Assembly: GCA_963734815.1 (NCBI GenBank)
Contig: CAVTIH010000001.1
Span: forward strand, 496,001 to 560,000
DNA length: 64,000 nucleotides
Reading direction: 5' to 3'
Origin: Palsa-744 sp963734815
GTDB taxonomy: Bacteria > Actinomycetota > Thermoleophilia > Solirubrobacterales > Solirubrobacteraceae
The notes beneath the pieces were generated by a model. The model searched no databases. It saw nothing but the letters and a program-made list of their open reading frames with translations, and had not been told where the DNA came from. Shown piece by piece: positions 24,708 through 32,061 of this stretch (the first letter of the stretch is position 1; each line of letters opens with the position of its first letter). Both the position numbers and the translations under genes were made by a program.

Positions 24708-25646
24708 ATGAACGACCAATCGACATCGGCCGCCGCGACGGGCGCCACCACTGCTCGCCCGAAGGTCGTGTACGTGATGGGATCGGGCCGCAGCGGCAGC
24801 ACGATCCTCGGCGTGGCACTCGGCAACTGCGACGGTGTCTGCTATGCCGGCGAGCTCGACAACTGGCTGGTGCGCGCGGGCACCCCGGTGCTCGGCGGCC
24901 TGGAACGGACGCGCTTCTGGAGCACCGTCCGTGACGATGTGCCGGGGGCGCGCGAGCTCTTCGGCAACCAGGCGCAGCGCGACCTCGAACGCTCGTCTGC
25001 GCCGTTTCGGATTCACCGCCGGCGCGCCCGGCGGCGGCTGCGCGAGGGCTACCGCCGGGTCACCGAGGATCTCTACCGGGCAATCGCCCGCGCGGCGAGC
25101 GTCACATACGTCGTCGACACCTCACACTTCCCGTTGCGCGCGCGTGAGCTGCAGGCGCTCGCCGGCATCGACCTGTACCTGATATTCCTGGTGCGAGACC
25201 CCCGCAGTGTGGTCGACTCGTTCAACCTGTACCTGAATCGCAACGACGTTGCCGAGCGCCGGCTGCGAGTGCTCAGCACCAATGTCAACCTGTGGCTGAC
25301 GCACCTGCTGTCGGTGCTGGTCTTCCTACGCCAACCGCGCGAGCGTCGGATGCTGCTGCGCCACGAGGAGCTCCTCGCCGACCCGGAGGGCATGCTCCGC
25401 CAGATCCTCGACCGTATCCACTGCGCCGCGGCGCTCCCCGATTTGACGTCGCTCAGTACCGGCTTGCCCCTGAACGGCAACCGGCTGCTCTGCGCCGAGG
25501 TCGTCTCGCTCAAAAGCCAGGCGGTCGCTCGGCGTGGTGGCTCGCGTACGACGGCGCTGCTGCAACTTCCGTGGACGGCCGTCTTCTCCCGGTTGGGACC
25601 GGTGGCGAGCGCATCGGGGGGGGACGATGGTCCGCTCGCTGCGTGA
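24708..25646 (+). CDS. Sulfotransferase family protein (divergent type)
   Basis: 312 residues from the ATG at 24708. The PAPS 5'-phosphosulfate loop is VVYVMGSGRSGSTILGVAL (Gly-Ser-Gly-Arg-Ser-Gly-Ser-Thr near 25-32), and the 3'-phosphate motif is FLVRDPRSVVDSFNLYLNR near 165-180. This sequence belongs to a different sulfotransferase subgroup from the five tandem genes at 8.5-13.6 kb (GSGRSGST instead of PKxGTT). A region VTYVVDTSHFPLRARELQAL is typical for the subgroup. Its last 20 bases overlap the PIG-L-type deacetylase gene, so the two are coupled and likely act on one substrate. Acceptor is not known. Confidence 0.87.
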   Translation: MNDQSTSAAATGATTARPKVVYVMGSGRSGSTILGVALGNCDGVCYAGELDNWLVRAGTPVLGGLERTRFWSTVRDDVPGARELFGNQAQRDLERSSAPFRIHRRRARRRLREGYRRVTEDLYRAIARAASVTYVVDTSHFPLRARELQALAGIDLYLIFLVRDPRSVVDSFNLYLNRNDVAERRLRVLSTNVNLWLTHLLSVLVFLRQPRERRMLLRHEELLADPEGMLRQILDRIHCAAALPDLTSLSTGLPLNGNRLLCAEVVSLKSQAVARRGGSRTTALLQLPWTAVFSRLGPVASASGGDDGPLAA

Positions 25647-26478
25647 CATACCTCGCGTGGCCTACCGCCGCTTGCTGGCGCTGCGCGAGGCCAGCCGTGA
25701 GCGCCGCTTCCGCGCGCGCCTGCGCTTCGACCCGCAGGCGCCCGAGCTGCTGCTCTCGCCCCACTGGGACGATGCCGTGCTCGACTGCTGGAGCGTGCTC
25801 ACCAGTGCGCGTCAGGTGACCGTGGTCAACATCTTCGCGGGAGTGCCACCGCCCGGGCGTCTGGCGCCGTGGGACGCGATCACCGGCGCCACCGACTCCG
25901 CCGTTCGAGCCCGCGAGCGGATCGCCGAGGACGCCCGAGCGCTCGCCCGCGCCGGGCGCACGCCGGTCAACCTGCCGTTACTGGACGCCCAGTATCGCGT
26001 AGCCGCGCCCGACCCCACCCTGGAGGAGATCGACCGCGCGCTCTTGGCCGCGGCGCCCAGCGCATCGCGGGTGTACGTGACCGCGGGCGTTGGGGGTCAC
26101 CTCGACCACCTCCTCGCGCGCCGCTACGGGCGCATGTTGTCGCGCGCGGGTCTGCCGGTCACGCTATACGCTGATTCGCCCTACTGCGTCCTACACGGCT
26201 GGCCCCACTGGGTCGATGGCACCGAGCCCGCTCCCCGCCGCAATGTCGACGCGTTTTGGATGGAGTTTCTCAAGGGCGTGCCGGAGCTCCCGGGGCTGCG
26301 CTCAGCACACGTCGTGCGTCTCGATGACGCTGCCGCCGCCGCAAAGTTCGCGGCCATGCGTTGCTATGAGACCCAGTTTCCAGGGCTCGACTACGGAGCC
26401 GGCCGGCTGCTCTCCGATCCGGCGATTCATCGGTATGAGGTCAGCTGGGACCTGATCCCGACGGGTATTCGATCGTGA
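25627..26478 (+). CDS. PIG-L/LmbE-family N-deacetylase
   Basis: 283 residues from the ATG at 25627, preceded by a G-rich ribosome site and overlapping the sulfotransferase stop by 20 bases. The zinc site is visible: SPHWDDAVLD (His46, Asp48, Asp49; family pattern (H/S)PHxDD) and GGHLDHLLARRYG (His158, His161). PIG-L enzymes remove the N-acetyl group from GlcNAc-linked substrates, as in GPI-anchor, mycothiol and bacillithiol synthesis. Mycothiol MshB is longer and sits in other contexts; coupling to a sulfotransferase and GT4 here suggests a glycan substrate. The 3' end overlaps the convergent hydrolase gene by 38 bases. Family assignment is strong. Confidence 0.9.
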   Translation: MVRSLRDIPRVAYRRLLALREASRERRFRARLRFDPQAPELLLSPHWDDAVLDCWSVLTSARQVTVVNIFAGVPPPGRLAPWDAITGATDSAVRARERIAEDARALARAGRTPVNLPLLDAQYRVAAPDPTLEEIDRALLAAAPSASRVYVTAGVGGHLDHLLARRYGRMLSRAGLPVTLYADSPYCVLHGWPHWVDGTEPAPRRNVDAFWMEFLKGVPELPGLRSAHVVRLDDAAAAAKFAAMRCYETQFPGLDYGAGRLLSDPAIHRYEVSWDLIPTGIRS

Positions 26479-29059
26479 GGATGCGGGGGTAGTCGGTGGC
26501 GGCGATTTCGATGGTGGCGGTGTGGCCAGCCTGGGCGACGAGCTTGGCGGGGGTGGTTTCGTTGCGGAGCGGATCGTAGGCGCTGATGGTGGGGGGTGTG
26601 GCGGTTTCGGGGAGGTTGCCGAGCGTGATGTGGAAGGTCTCGTTGGGGAGGTCGAAGCGGTGGATGTCGCTGGTGGGCGCGTCCGGTTCGTAGAGGGTGA
26701 GCAGGTTGCGGGTCATCACGTAGACGGGGATCACAAAGCGGGTGGGGGAGGACTGGAAGGGCAGGACGGCGAGCACTTCGCGGTCGTAGAGGCTGGGGTG
26801 GGCGGTGGTGCCGTCGCCGGTGAACTGGGCGTGGTTGCCGTCTTGGGTGATCGAGAGGAGGGAGAGCTGCCGCAGGTCGGTGCCGGGGCCGGGGCCTTGG
26901 AATTGGGCGAGCATGTTGCGCAAGCCGCCCATTGTTTCGCCGCCGAGTGCGGCGCCTGGGTAGGTTTCGGGGTGGGTTTGGAGGGCGGCGTAGAAGCTGG
27001 GGGGGATCAGCGCGAGGGCGTGGCCGGCGGCGGCGTAGAAGTACTCGCGGGTCATGCCCTTGTTGATCATCGCGACAAGGCTGCGCAGCAGCGCCTTGGC
27101 TTGGAAGTGGGCCTTGTCGGCGGGTGTGAGGGACGTTTGCGCGGGGGTGCTCTCGTCGGGGCCCACCACCGTGGCGCCGTTCAGCGAGAGGTTGTACTCG
27201 GTCATCCACTTCTGCAGCGGAGCGCCTCCGGGCGGGCCGACATTGCGGCCGTGCGGCAGCCCGTACACTTCGGTCGTCATCGGCGCGAGGTCGCGCACGA
27301 TCGTCTCGGTTTGCGTCGCCGCGAGGTAGTACTCGGGGAACAGTGACTGGTAGTGGGGCACGAACAGCGGGGCGAAGCTGTCCTTGAGGGTGTCGCGTTC
27401 GCCCGGGGCGTTGAGGGGTATGAGCGATCGTTCCTGGTCGGCGGCGGGGAAGGTTTTGGCGCCGTTGTACAGATGCTTGCTGAGCGCCGTGAGCCCCAAC
27501 GGCGCATTCGCACCGGAGGGGAACGGCGTCTGGCTGGCGAATCCGTCGCTGATGCCGACCCCCGTGCCAATCCCGTTGGTGGGGTTGCGCACATAGGCGA
27601 CCGTTTCGTCGAGCAGCGCTTTGGTGATTTCCTTGGTGGCCGCGCTGACTCCTTCGGTGCCGGCGGGCGTGTCGTAGTATTCGGCGTTGAGGAACTGCGA
27701 ACCGAAGCTGAGCTCGTTCCACACCTCGAGGTCGTACCCTTCGGGGCCGAAGATGCTGGCGGCCTCCTTGCACACCGTCGCCACGTAGCTCAACCAGCCG
27801 GCGAGCGTTTCCTGGAAGGCCGGGTTCGGTTCGCCGTTCGCGAGGATGGGCTCGGTGAACGGTGCGTACAGCAGCGTGGCACCTTTGTGTGCGCCGGCGG
27901 GCAGCGCGGCCGGCAGCGGTTTGGAGAGCGTGGCGTGCTCGCCGGCGACCGAGTCGATCAGGATGTCGGGGTCGCCGCCGAAGGCGAGCCCGTCGAAGCC
28001 GGTCTTGCCGGGCACGACCACCGCGGCGGAGGCCGGCGTGAGCGCTACCGTCTGGGCGCCGGCCGGCGCTTCGGCGATCGTTTCCAGGTCGACCTGCCGC
28101 GCCGGGGTGGGGCCCTCGCTGTTGGCGTCGAGCAGGATCAGCGGCCGCAGCCCGTGCTTGTGCAGCGCTTCCAGGCGCGTGCGCACGCCGGCTTCGTCGG
28201 CGAATTGGGTGGGATCGCCGTAGGAGAGCGCGTCCCAGTTGATCGCGATGCGGGCCAGCTTGAAGCCGCTGTCCTGCAGCAGCTGCGCGGTCGCTTCCGC
28301 CTGCGGGGCGCTCACATTGAAGTTGATCCCGAGCGATTCCAGCAGGCGCGAGGCCGGCCACGTGTCCATGTAGGCACGCCACGGCTGGATCCAGAACGAA
28401 GTCGTCCCGAAGGGCGTCTCGGTCAGGTACTTGGAGTCGATCGGGTCGGTCAGCGTTCCGCCGGAGCCTTCCCCTTCGCTCTGTTGCGCCGAGCCGCCGC
28501 CATGTTCGGTGGAGCCGCTGCCCTGTTCGGCGGAGGAGCCGCCGCCTCCTTCCGGGCTGCCGCCTCCTTCCACGCCACCGCTGCCTTCCGAGCCGCCGCC
28601 GCCCGGTTCGCCTGACGCTTCCCCAGAGGGTTCGCCCGGTTTGGCGCCCGTGGTTGCGCCCGTCACTTCCGGGGAGGGCAGTTCGCTTTCAGGAGCTTCC
28701 CCCGAGGTGCCGTCGCCCGCCCCGGCGCCCGCGCCCGTGCCGAAACCCCCGCCACCTCCCGTGCTGGAGCTTGCAGGGGAGTGGTGGGCCGGCTGATGTC
28801 CGTCCTTGGTTGTGCGCTTCCTCCCGCACTTCGCTGAGGAGCGCCCGTGGGCGGGGGACTCGCCGTGGTGCTTCGGCGCGCACGACTGGCGGGCGCTGCT
28901 CGGGTGCGCTGCCGAGCGGGTGTGCGCCGCTCGCGATGCCGCCGCGGGCCCCGGCGCGAGCAGGCCGACCGCGATCGCGAGCGCCACGGTGAGGATGCTC
29001 ACCGGCCGAGCTCGCCGGGCGGGCGCAGGCGGGTGAGTAGGTGTGTCGGCTCGGAGCAC
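26441..29059 (-). CDS. Secreted glycoside-hydrolase-like TIM-barrel protein
   Basis: 872 residues from a GTG at 29059; a downstream GTG inside the signal peptide is less likely. Signal peptide about 20-41 (VSILTVALAIAVGLLAPGPAAA). Residues 45-205 are a low-complexity, Gly/Ser/Glu/Pro-rich stalk with basic patches. From about 215 the sequence looks like a clan GH-A (GH5/GH39-like) barrel: PASRLLESLGINFN, KLARIAINWDALSYGDP, YDLEVWNELSFGSQF with Glu449 as candidate acid/base and WMTEYNLSLNG with Glu621 as candidate nucleophile. A C-terminal beta domain follows. It could trim or remodel an extracellular glycan. Its stop overlaps the PIG-L gene. The catalytic pair is a proposal from motif shape, not proof. 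Confidence 0.72.
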   Translation of the reverse strand: MLRADTPTHPPAPARRARPVSILTVALAIAVGLLAPGPAAASRAAHTRSAAHPSSARQSCAPKHHGESPAHGRSSAKCGRKRTTKDGHQPAHHSPASSSTGGGGGFGTGAGAGAGDGTSGEAPESELPSPEVTGATTGAKPGEPSGEASGEPGGGGSEGSGGVEGGGSPEGGGGSSAEQGSGSTEHGGGSAQQSEGEGSGGTLTDPIDSKYLTETPFGTTSFWIQPWRAYMDTWPASRLLESLGINFNVSAPQAEATAQLLQDSGFKLARIAINWDALSYGDPTQFADEAGVRTRLEALHKHGLRPLILLDANSEGPTPARQVDLETIAEAPAGAQTVALTPASAAVVVPGKTGFDGLAFGGDPDILIDSVAGEHATLSKPLPAALPAGAHKGATLLYAPFTEPILANGEPNPAFQETLAGWLSYVATVCKEAASIFGPEGYDLEVWNELSFGSQFLNAEYYDTPAGTEGVSAATKEITKALLDETVAYVRNPTNGIGTGVGISDGFASQTPFPSGANAPLGLTALSKHLYNGAKTFPAADQERSLIPLNAPGERDTLKDSFAPLFVPHYQSLFPEYYLAATQTETIVRDLAPMTTEVYGLPHGRNVGPPGGAPLQKWMTEYNLSLNGATVVGPDESTPAQTSLTPADKAHFQAKALLRSLVAMINKGMTREYFYAAAGHALALIPPSFYAALQTHPETYPGAALGGETMGGLRNMLAQFQGPGPGTDLRQLSLLSITQDGNHAQFTGDGTTAHPSLYDREVLAVLPFQSSPTRFVIPVYVMTRNLLTLYEPDAPTSDIHRFDLPNETFHITLGNLPETATPPTISAYDPLRNETTPAKLVAQAGHTATIEIAATDYPRILTIEYPSGSGPS

Positions 29060-29225
29060 TTTGCGGGGGAGGCCGGCCGGGGATCGGCCTTCGCCAATCC
29101 GATCGACGGCCTCGCCAACCCGCTTGACGTGGAAATACCGCGGTGGACGTGTGTGGGAGCCGCTGTCCGCACGTACGTCGACGGGCTCGCACCCGCCCTG
29201 CCGACCTCAAGGTTTGAGTTGTGCT

Positions 29226-30056
29226 CTAGGAGGCGGCGGAGCGGGGAGGTTCAGCGAGCGCGATCAGGAAGAACCGTCCCGGCGGCGGGGCGCCCTCCAG
29301 TGGGAGGAACGGATCGTCGTCCTCGATCGCCACAAAACGCTCGAAGCCGGAAAACAGCTCTACGATCTCATCGGCTCGTCCGCCGTAGGAGCTGAGCGCC
29401 TCGTGCACCTCCACCAGGAAGCTGGTTGAGCCTCCCGCCAGCGTTTCGCGGGCGCCGTCGAGCACCTGCCCCTCGTAGCCCTCCACGTCGACCAGCACGA
29501 GGTCCGGCCTGCCGTGCTTGCGTGCGAGGCCGTCGATCGTCACCGCCGCCACCTCGACATTCCCGGCGGAGGTGTGCTCGTCGATCTGGCCGTTGAGACC
29601 CTCCGCGAACGTGATCGTGCCGGCGCTCGCCGCGCCCGCCGCGTGCAGCACGGCGAGGTTGGAGGCGTGGTTGAGCTCGCGGTTGGTGGCCGCCAACCGC
29701 GCGTTGTGAGGCTCCGCCTCGATCGCCACCACCCGGCCCGTCTCGCCCACCTCGCGCGCCAGCATCAGTGCGACGATCCCCTGGTGGGCCCCCAGGTCGA
29801 AGATCCTGGCACCCGGCCTCAGCACGCCGCGCTCGCGCAGGAACGCAACCGCCTCCAGCTCCCCCCAGTTGTGGTCATACCAGCCCTCCGCCAGCGGGTC
29901 GGTGAGGCGCACCCGCAACGTGTGCCCACCGTAGGTGTGCGTCACCTCCCGGGGGGTATAGCCGGCGATCAGGGATGCGACCTTGCGCCGGCGGTAGCGG
30001 CGATACAGCGGGTGCGGCACCAGGCGCCGCGCGAGCGTCTTGGCGGATGGTGGCAC
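29226..30056 (-). CDS. FkbM-family methyltransferase
   Basis: 276 residues. A class I SAM-binding core is evident: RPGARIFDLGAHQGIVALMLAREVG (motif I), VVAIEAEPHNARLAATNRELN, VEVAAVTIDGLARKHGRPDLVLVDVEGYEGQVL, and ending with a hydrophobic strand RFFLIALAEPP. The LVDVEGYE motif is characteristic of FkbM O-methyltransferases, which methylate sugar hydroxyls in polysaccharides, glycolipids and macrolides. Adjacent to the sulfotransferase/PIG-L cluster, it most likely O-methylates a sugar of a surface glycan. A GC-rich ribosome site is not obvious; the start ATG at 30056 is taken because coding similarity begins there. Confidence 0.87.
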   Translation of the reverse strand: MPPSAKTLARRLVPHPLYRRYRRRKVASLIAGYTPREVTHTYGGHTLRVRLTDPLAEGWYDHNWGELEAVAFLRERGVLRPGARIFDLGAHQGIVALMLAREVGETGRVVAIEAEPHNARLAATNRELNHASNLAVLHAAGAASAGTITFAEGLNGQIDEHTSAGNVEVAAVTIDGLARKHGRPDLVLVDVEGYEGQVLDGARETLAGGSTSFLVEVHEALSSYGGRADEIVELFSGFERFVAIEDDDPFLPLEGAPPPGRFFLIALAEPPRSAAS

Positions 30057-30065
30057 GGGGGTACC

Positions 30066-30125
30066 CTACCGCGAGCTTCGCTACCGCGAGCTTCGCGCCG
30101 AGCGCCGAGACTACCGTGGGCTTCT
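30066..30125. repeat. 15-base tandem repeats upstream of the FkbM gene
   Basis: CTACCGCGAGCTTCG occurs twice back to back (30066-30095), with a degenerate third copy CTACCGTGGGCTTCT at 30111-30125. The sequence CCGAGCGCCGAG follows two of these blocks. It lies in the leader between the dienelactone hydrolase stop and the FkbM start. No function is evident. Confidence 0.85.
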
Positions 30126-30175
30126 CACCGAGCGCCGAGCCCGATCGCTGACCGTCGATCGGGGTACCGGCTGCC

Positions 30176-31051
30176 TCAGGCGGCGGGCGCGGCCTCCTGC
30201 ACCGGCACGGTGGGCACCGGCCCGAGCGCCGCGGCGAAGAACGCCAGGGTGCGAGCCCACGCGTCGCGAGCCGCCTCGGGGCGGTAGCTCGGACGGGTGT
30301 CGTTGAAGAAGGCGTGGGGGGTGTCGGGGTAGATCCGCAGCTCGTGATCCACGCCCGCCGCGCTCAGTGCGGCATCGAACGCGGGCAGGCCGGTGACGAT
30401 GCGGGGATCGTCGTGGCCATAGAAGCCGCGCAACGGGCAGTGGATCGAGCCAGCCTGCTCGGCGTTTGGCGAGGAGCCGTAGAAGACGACCGCCGCGCCG
30501 AGCTCCGGCTCCTCGCCGGCCAGCAGCGCCGACAGGCCGCCGCCGAGGCAGAAGCCGACCGAGCCGACCGCCCGCCCCGCGCACGCTGGATCGGCGTGCA
30601 AGTGGGCGACGGCCGCCCGCAGCACGCTCAGATGGCGGGTGAGGTCTCCGCCCGCCCCGCCGAACAGCGCCGCGATCGTCTCACCGACCTCCTGTGCCTC
30701 GCCGGCCGGTAGCTGTGAAAGCGCCTCCGCCCGCCGCTGCTCGTCGCCGAGCACCGCCATCCATTGGCCGGTGGGAATCGTGTTGAGGAACTCCTTGGCG
30801 GCCGCGACGCGCTCGGCAGCGAGCACCGGTGGCCTGCCCCCGCCGGCCGAGTAGAGGTCGGGGGCGAGTGCGACATACCCCGCGCTCGCAAAGCGGTCGG
30901 CCACATCGGCGATGTGCCGATCCACGCCCCACACCTCCTGGATCACCACCACCCCAGGCGCCGGCCCGCGCACCGCGAGGGGCCGCGCGAGGTACCCGGC
31001 GACCGCTCCCGCGGGGCTGTCGTAGTCGATCGATTCGCTCTGCAGCTCCAT
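30176..31051 (-). CDS. Dienelactone hydrolase family protein
   Basis: 291 residues from the ATG at 31051, preceded by GGGAG. The alpha/beta-hydrolase has all the hallmarks of the DLH family: Glu39 in VVVIQEVWGV, the nucleophile Cys168 in VGFCLGGGLSALL, Asp214 or 215 in YGHDDPRIV and His246 in YPDTPHAFFNDTRP. The founding enzyme opens dienelactone in aromatic degradation; most homologues act on unknown esters or lactones. No aromatic catabolic gene lies nearby, so the physiological substrate is open. It is transcribed toward the FkbM gene and may be on the same transcript, with 119 bases between them. Confidence 0.92.
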   Translation of the reverse strand: MELQSESIDYDSPAGAVAGYLARPLAVRGPAPGVVVIQEVWGVDRHIADVADRFASAGYVALAPDLYSAGGGRPPVLAAERVAAAKEFLNTIPTGQWMAVLGDEQRRAEALSQLPAGEAQEVGETIAALFGGAGGDLTRHLSVLRAAVAHLHADPACAGRAVGSVGFCLGGGLSALLAGEEPELGAAVVFYGSSPNAEQAGSIHCPLRGFYGHDDPRIVTGLPAFDAALSAAGVDHELRIYPDTPHAFFNDTRPSYRPEAARDAWARTLAFFAAALGPVPTVPVQEAAPAA

Positions 31052-31207
31052 CGCCGTCTCCCGTCGTCCGTCGTCTTGGGGCACCATCGAGGGGACCTAC
31101 ACCGAGCCCCATCAAGTGGATCTAGACCACCGAGCCTCCGCGGCCCATCCACGAGCTGGCCAGCCGGAGGGAGGATCGCCGCCGGAAAGGGTAGGGCATC
31201 GTGGTGA

Positions 31208-31290
31208 GCGGTATTGCCACCGCCGATCCCAATGTGCTCGCGGTCGCCCGCGGGGAAGCGATCGACGTGTTTGAGCTGCCTGAGGTCGGT
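31208..31290 (+). pseudogene. vapC 3' remnant
   Basis: Bases 31211-31285 encode GIATADPNVLAVARGEAIDVFELPE, which matches the C-terminal end of the intact VapC at 31931-32005 (about 80% of bases identical, 720 bases away, no gap). It sits directly before the vapB-like gene and no start or N-terminal PIN residues are present. It is a leftover of a second vapC, so the intact module is flanked by imperfect direct repeats of about 75 bases. Confidence 0.75.
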
Positions 31291-31327
31291 GCAAGGGTGC
31301 TCCATTCGGTCTCGATCGGGGGGCCTC

Positions 31328-31600
31328 ATGCTAAAGTGCATGCGCATGAAGACTCGCATGAAGATCTCCAAAGGGGGGCAGATCTCGATCCCCGCTCCGA
31401 TCCGGCATCGCTGGGGCACCTCGACGGTTTCGCTGCAGGACGAGGGGCACAGGATCGTCCTCGAGCCGGCGCCCGACGACCCGATCGCGGCGGCTGAGGG
31501 CGCGCTGGCCGGCGAGCTGCGGGGGATCGATCTCAGGCGGCTGCGCCGCGCTGCGCGTGAGGATGAGCGGGTGGCCGAGTCCCGCCGCCGGGAACCGTGA
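31328..31600 (+). CDS. VapB-type antitoxin (AbrB/SpoVT fold)
   Basis: 90 residues from the ATG at 31328, chosen because GGGGGG lies just upstream; ATGs at 31340 and 31346 are possible. The N-terminal swapped-hairpin DNA-binding domain reads MKISKGGQISIPAPIRHRWG and VSLQDEGHRIVLEPAPD, the AbrB/MazE pattern. The rest (AAEGALAGELRGIDLRRLRRAAREDE) is helical and charged, as in antitoxin segments that wrap the toxin. The stop overlaps the toxin start by four bases (GTGA). In such pairs the antitoxin represses its own promoter together with the toxin. Assignment is good from sequence and context. Confidence 0.82.
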   Translation: MLKCMRMKTRMKISKGGQISIPAPIRHRWGTSTVSLQDEGHRIVLEPAPDDPIAAAEGALAGELRGIDLRRLRRAAREDERVAESRRREP

Positions 31601-32013
31601 CGCTGCTCGACGCGTACGCGCTCATCGCGTTCATGGTGGGAGGGCCGGCCGCACCCCATGTCCGCACGGTTCTACGCGAAGGGGACGTGGCGGTCGCGAG
31701 CGCCAACCTGGCTGAGACGCTCGACGTCTCCCAACGTCTCTACGGCCTGCCGATCCCGCGTGCAATGGAGATTCTCACGCCGCTGCTCGAGGGCCCGCTT
31801 GCCATTGTCGTCCTCGATCTCGACGTTGCACAGCGGGCCGCCGAGGTTCGCGCGGGTCACTACCACCGTTCCTCGCGGCCACTGTCGCTGGCTGACGCCG
31901 TGCTGATCGCCTCGACCAAGCCCGGCGACCGGATCGCCACTGCCGATCCGCACGTGCTCGCGGCCGCCCGGGAGGAAGCGATCGACGTACTCGAGCTGCC
32001 CGAGCAGGGGTAG
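31597..32013 (+). CDS. VapC-type PIN-domain toxin
   Basis: 138 residues from a GTG overlapping the antitoxin stop. The PIN-domain acidic residues are all visible: Asp5 (LLDAYALIAF), Glu40 (ANLAETLDV), Asp100 (LSLADAVLIAS) and Asp117 (RIATADPHVL). VapC toxins are magnesium-dependent ribonucleases that cut tRNA or rRNA sites and stop growth when the antitoxin is degraded. The last 25 residues are repeated as a remnant just upstream of the module. It is a complete, probably active toxin. RNA target cannot be predicted. Confidence 0.88.
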   Translation: MTLLDAYALIAFMVGGPAAPHVRTVLREGDVAVASANLAETLDVSQRLYGLPIPRAMEILTPLLEGPLAIVVLDLDVAQRAAEVRAGHYHRSSRPLSLADAVLIASTKPGDRIATADPHVLAAAREEAIDVLELPEQG

Positions 32014-32061
32014 CGAATACCCCGCGCTCACGGGGAATGGGAGTCTCTGCATTCTGTATGG

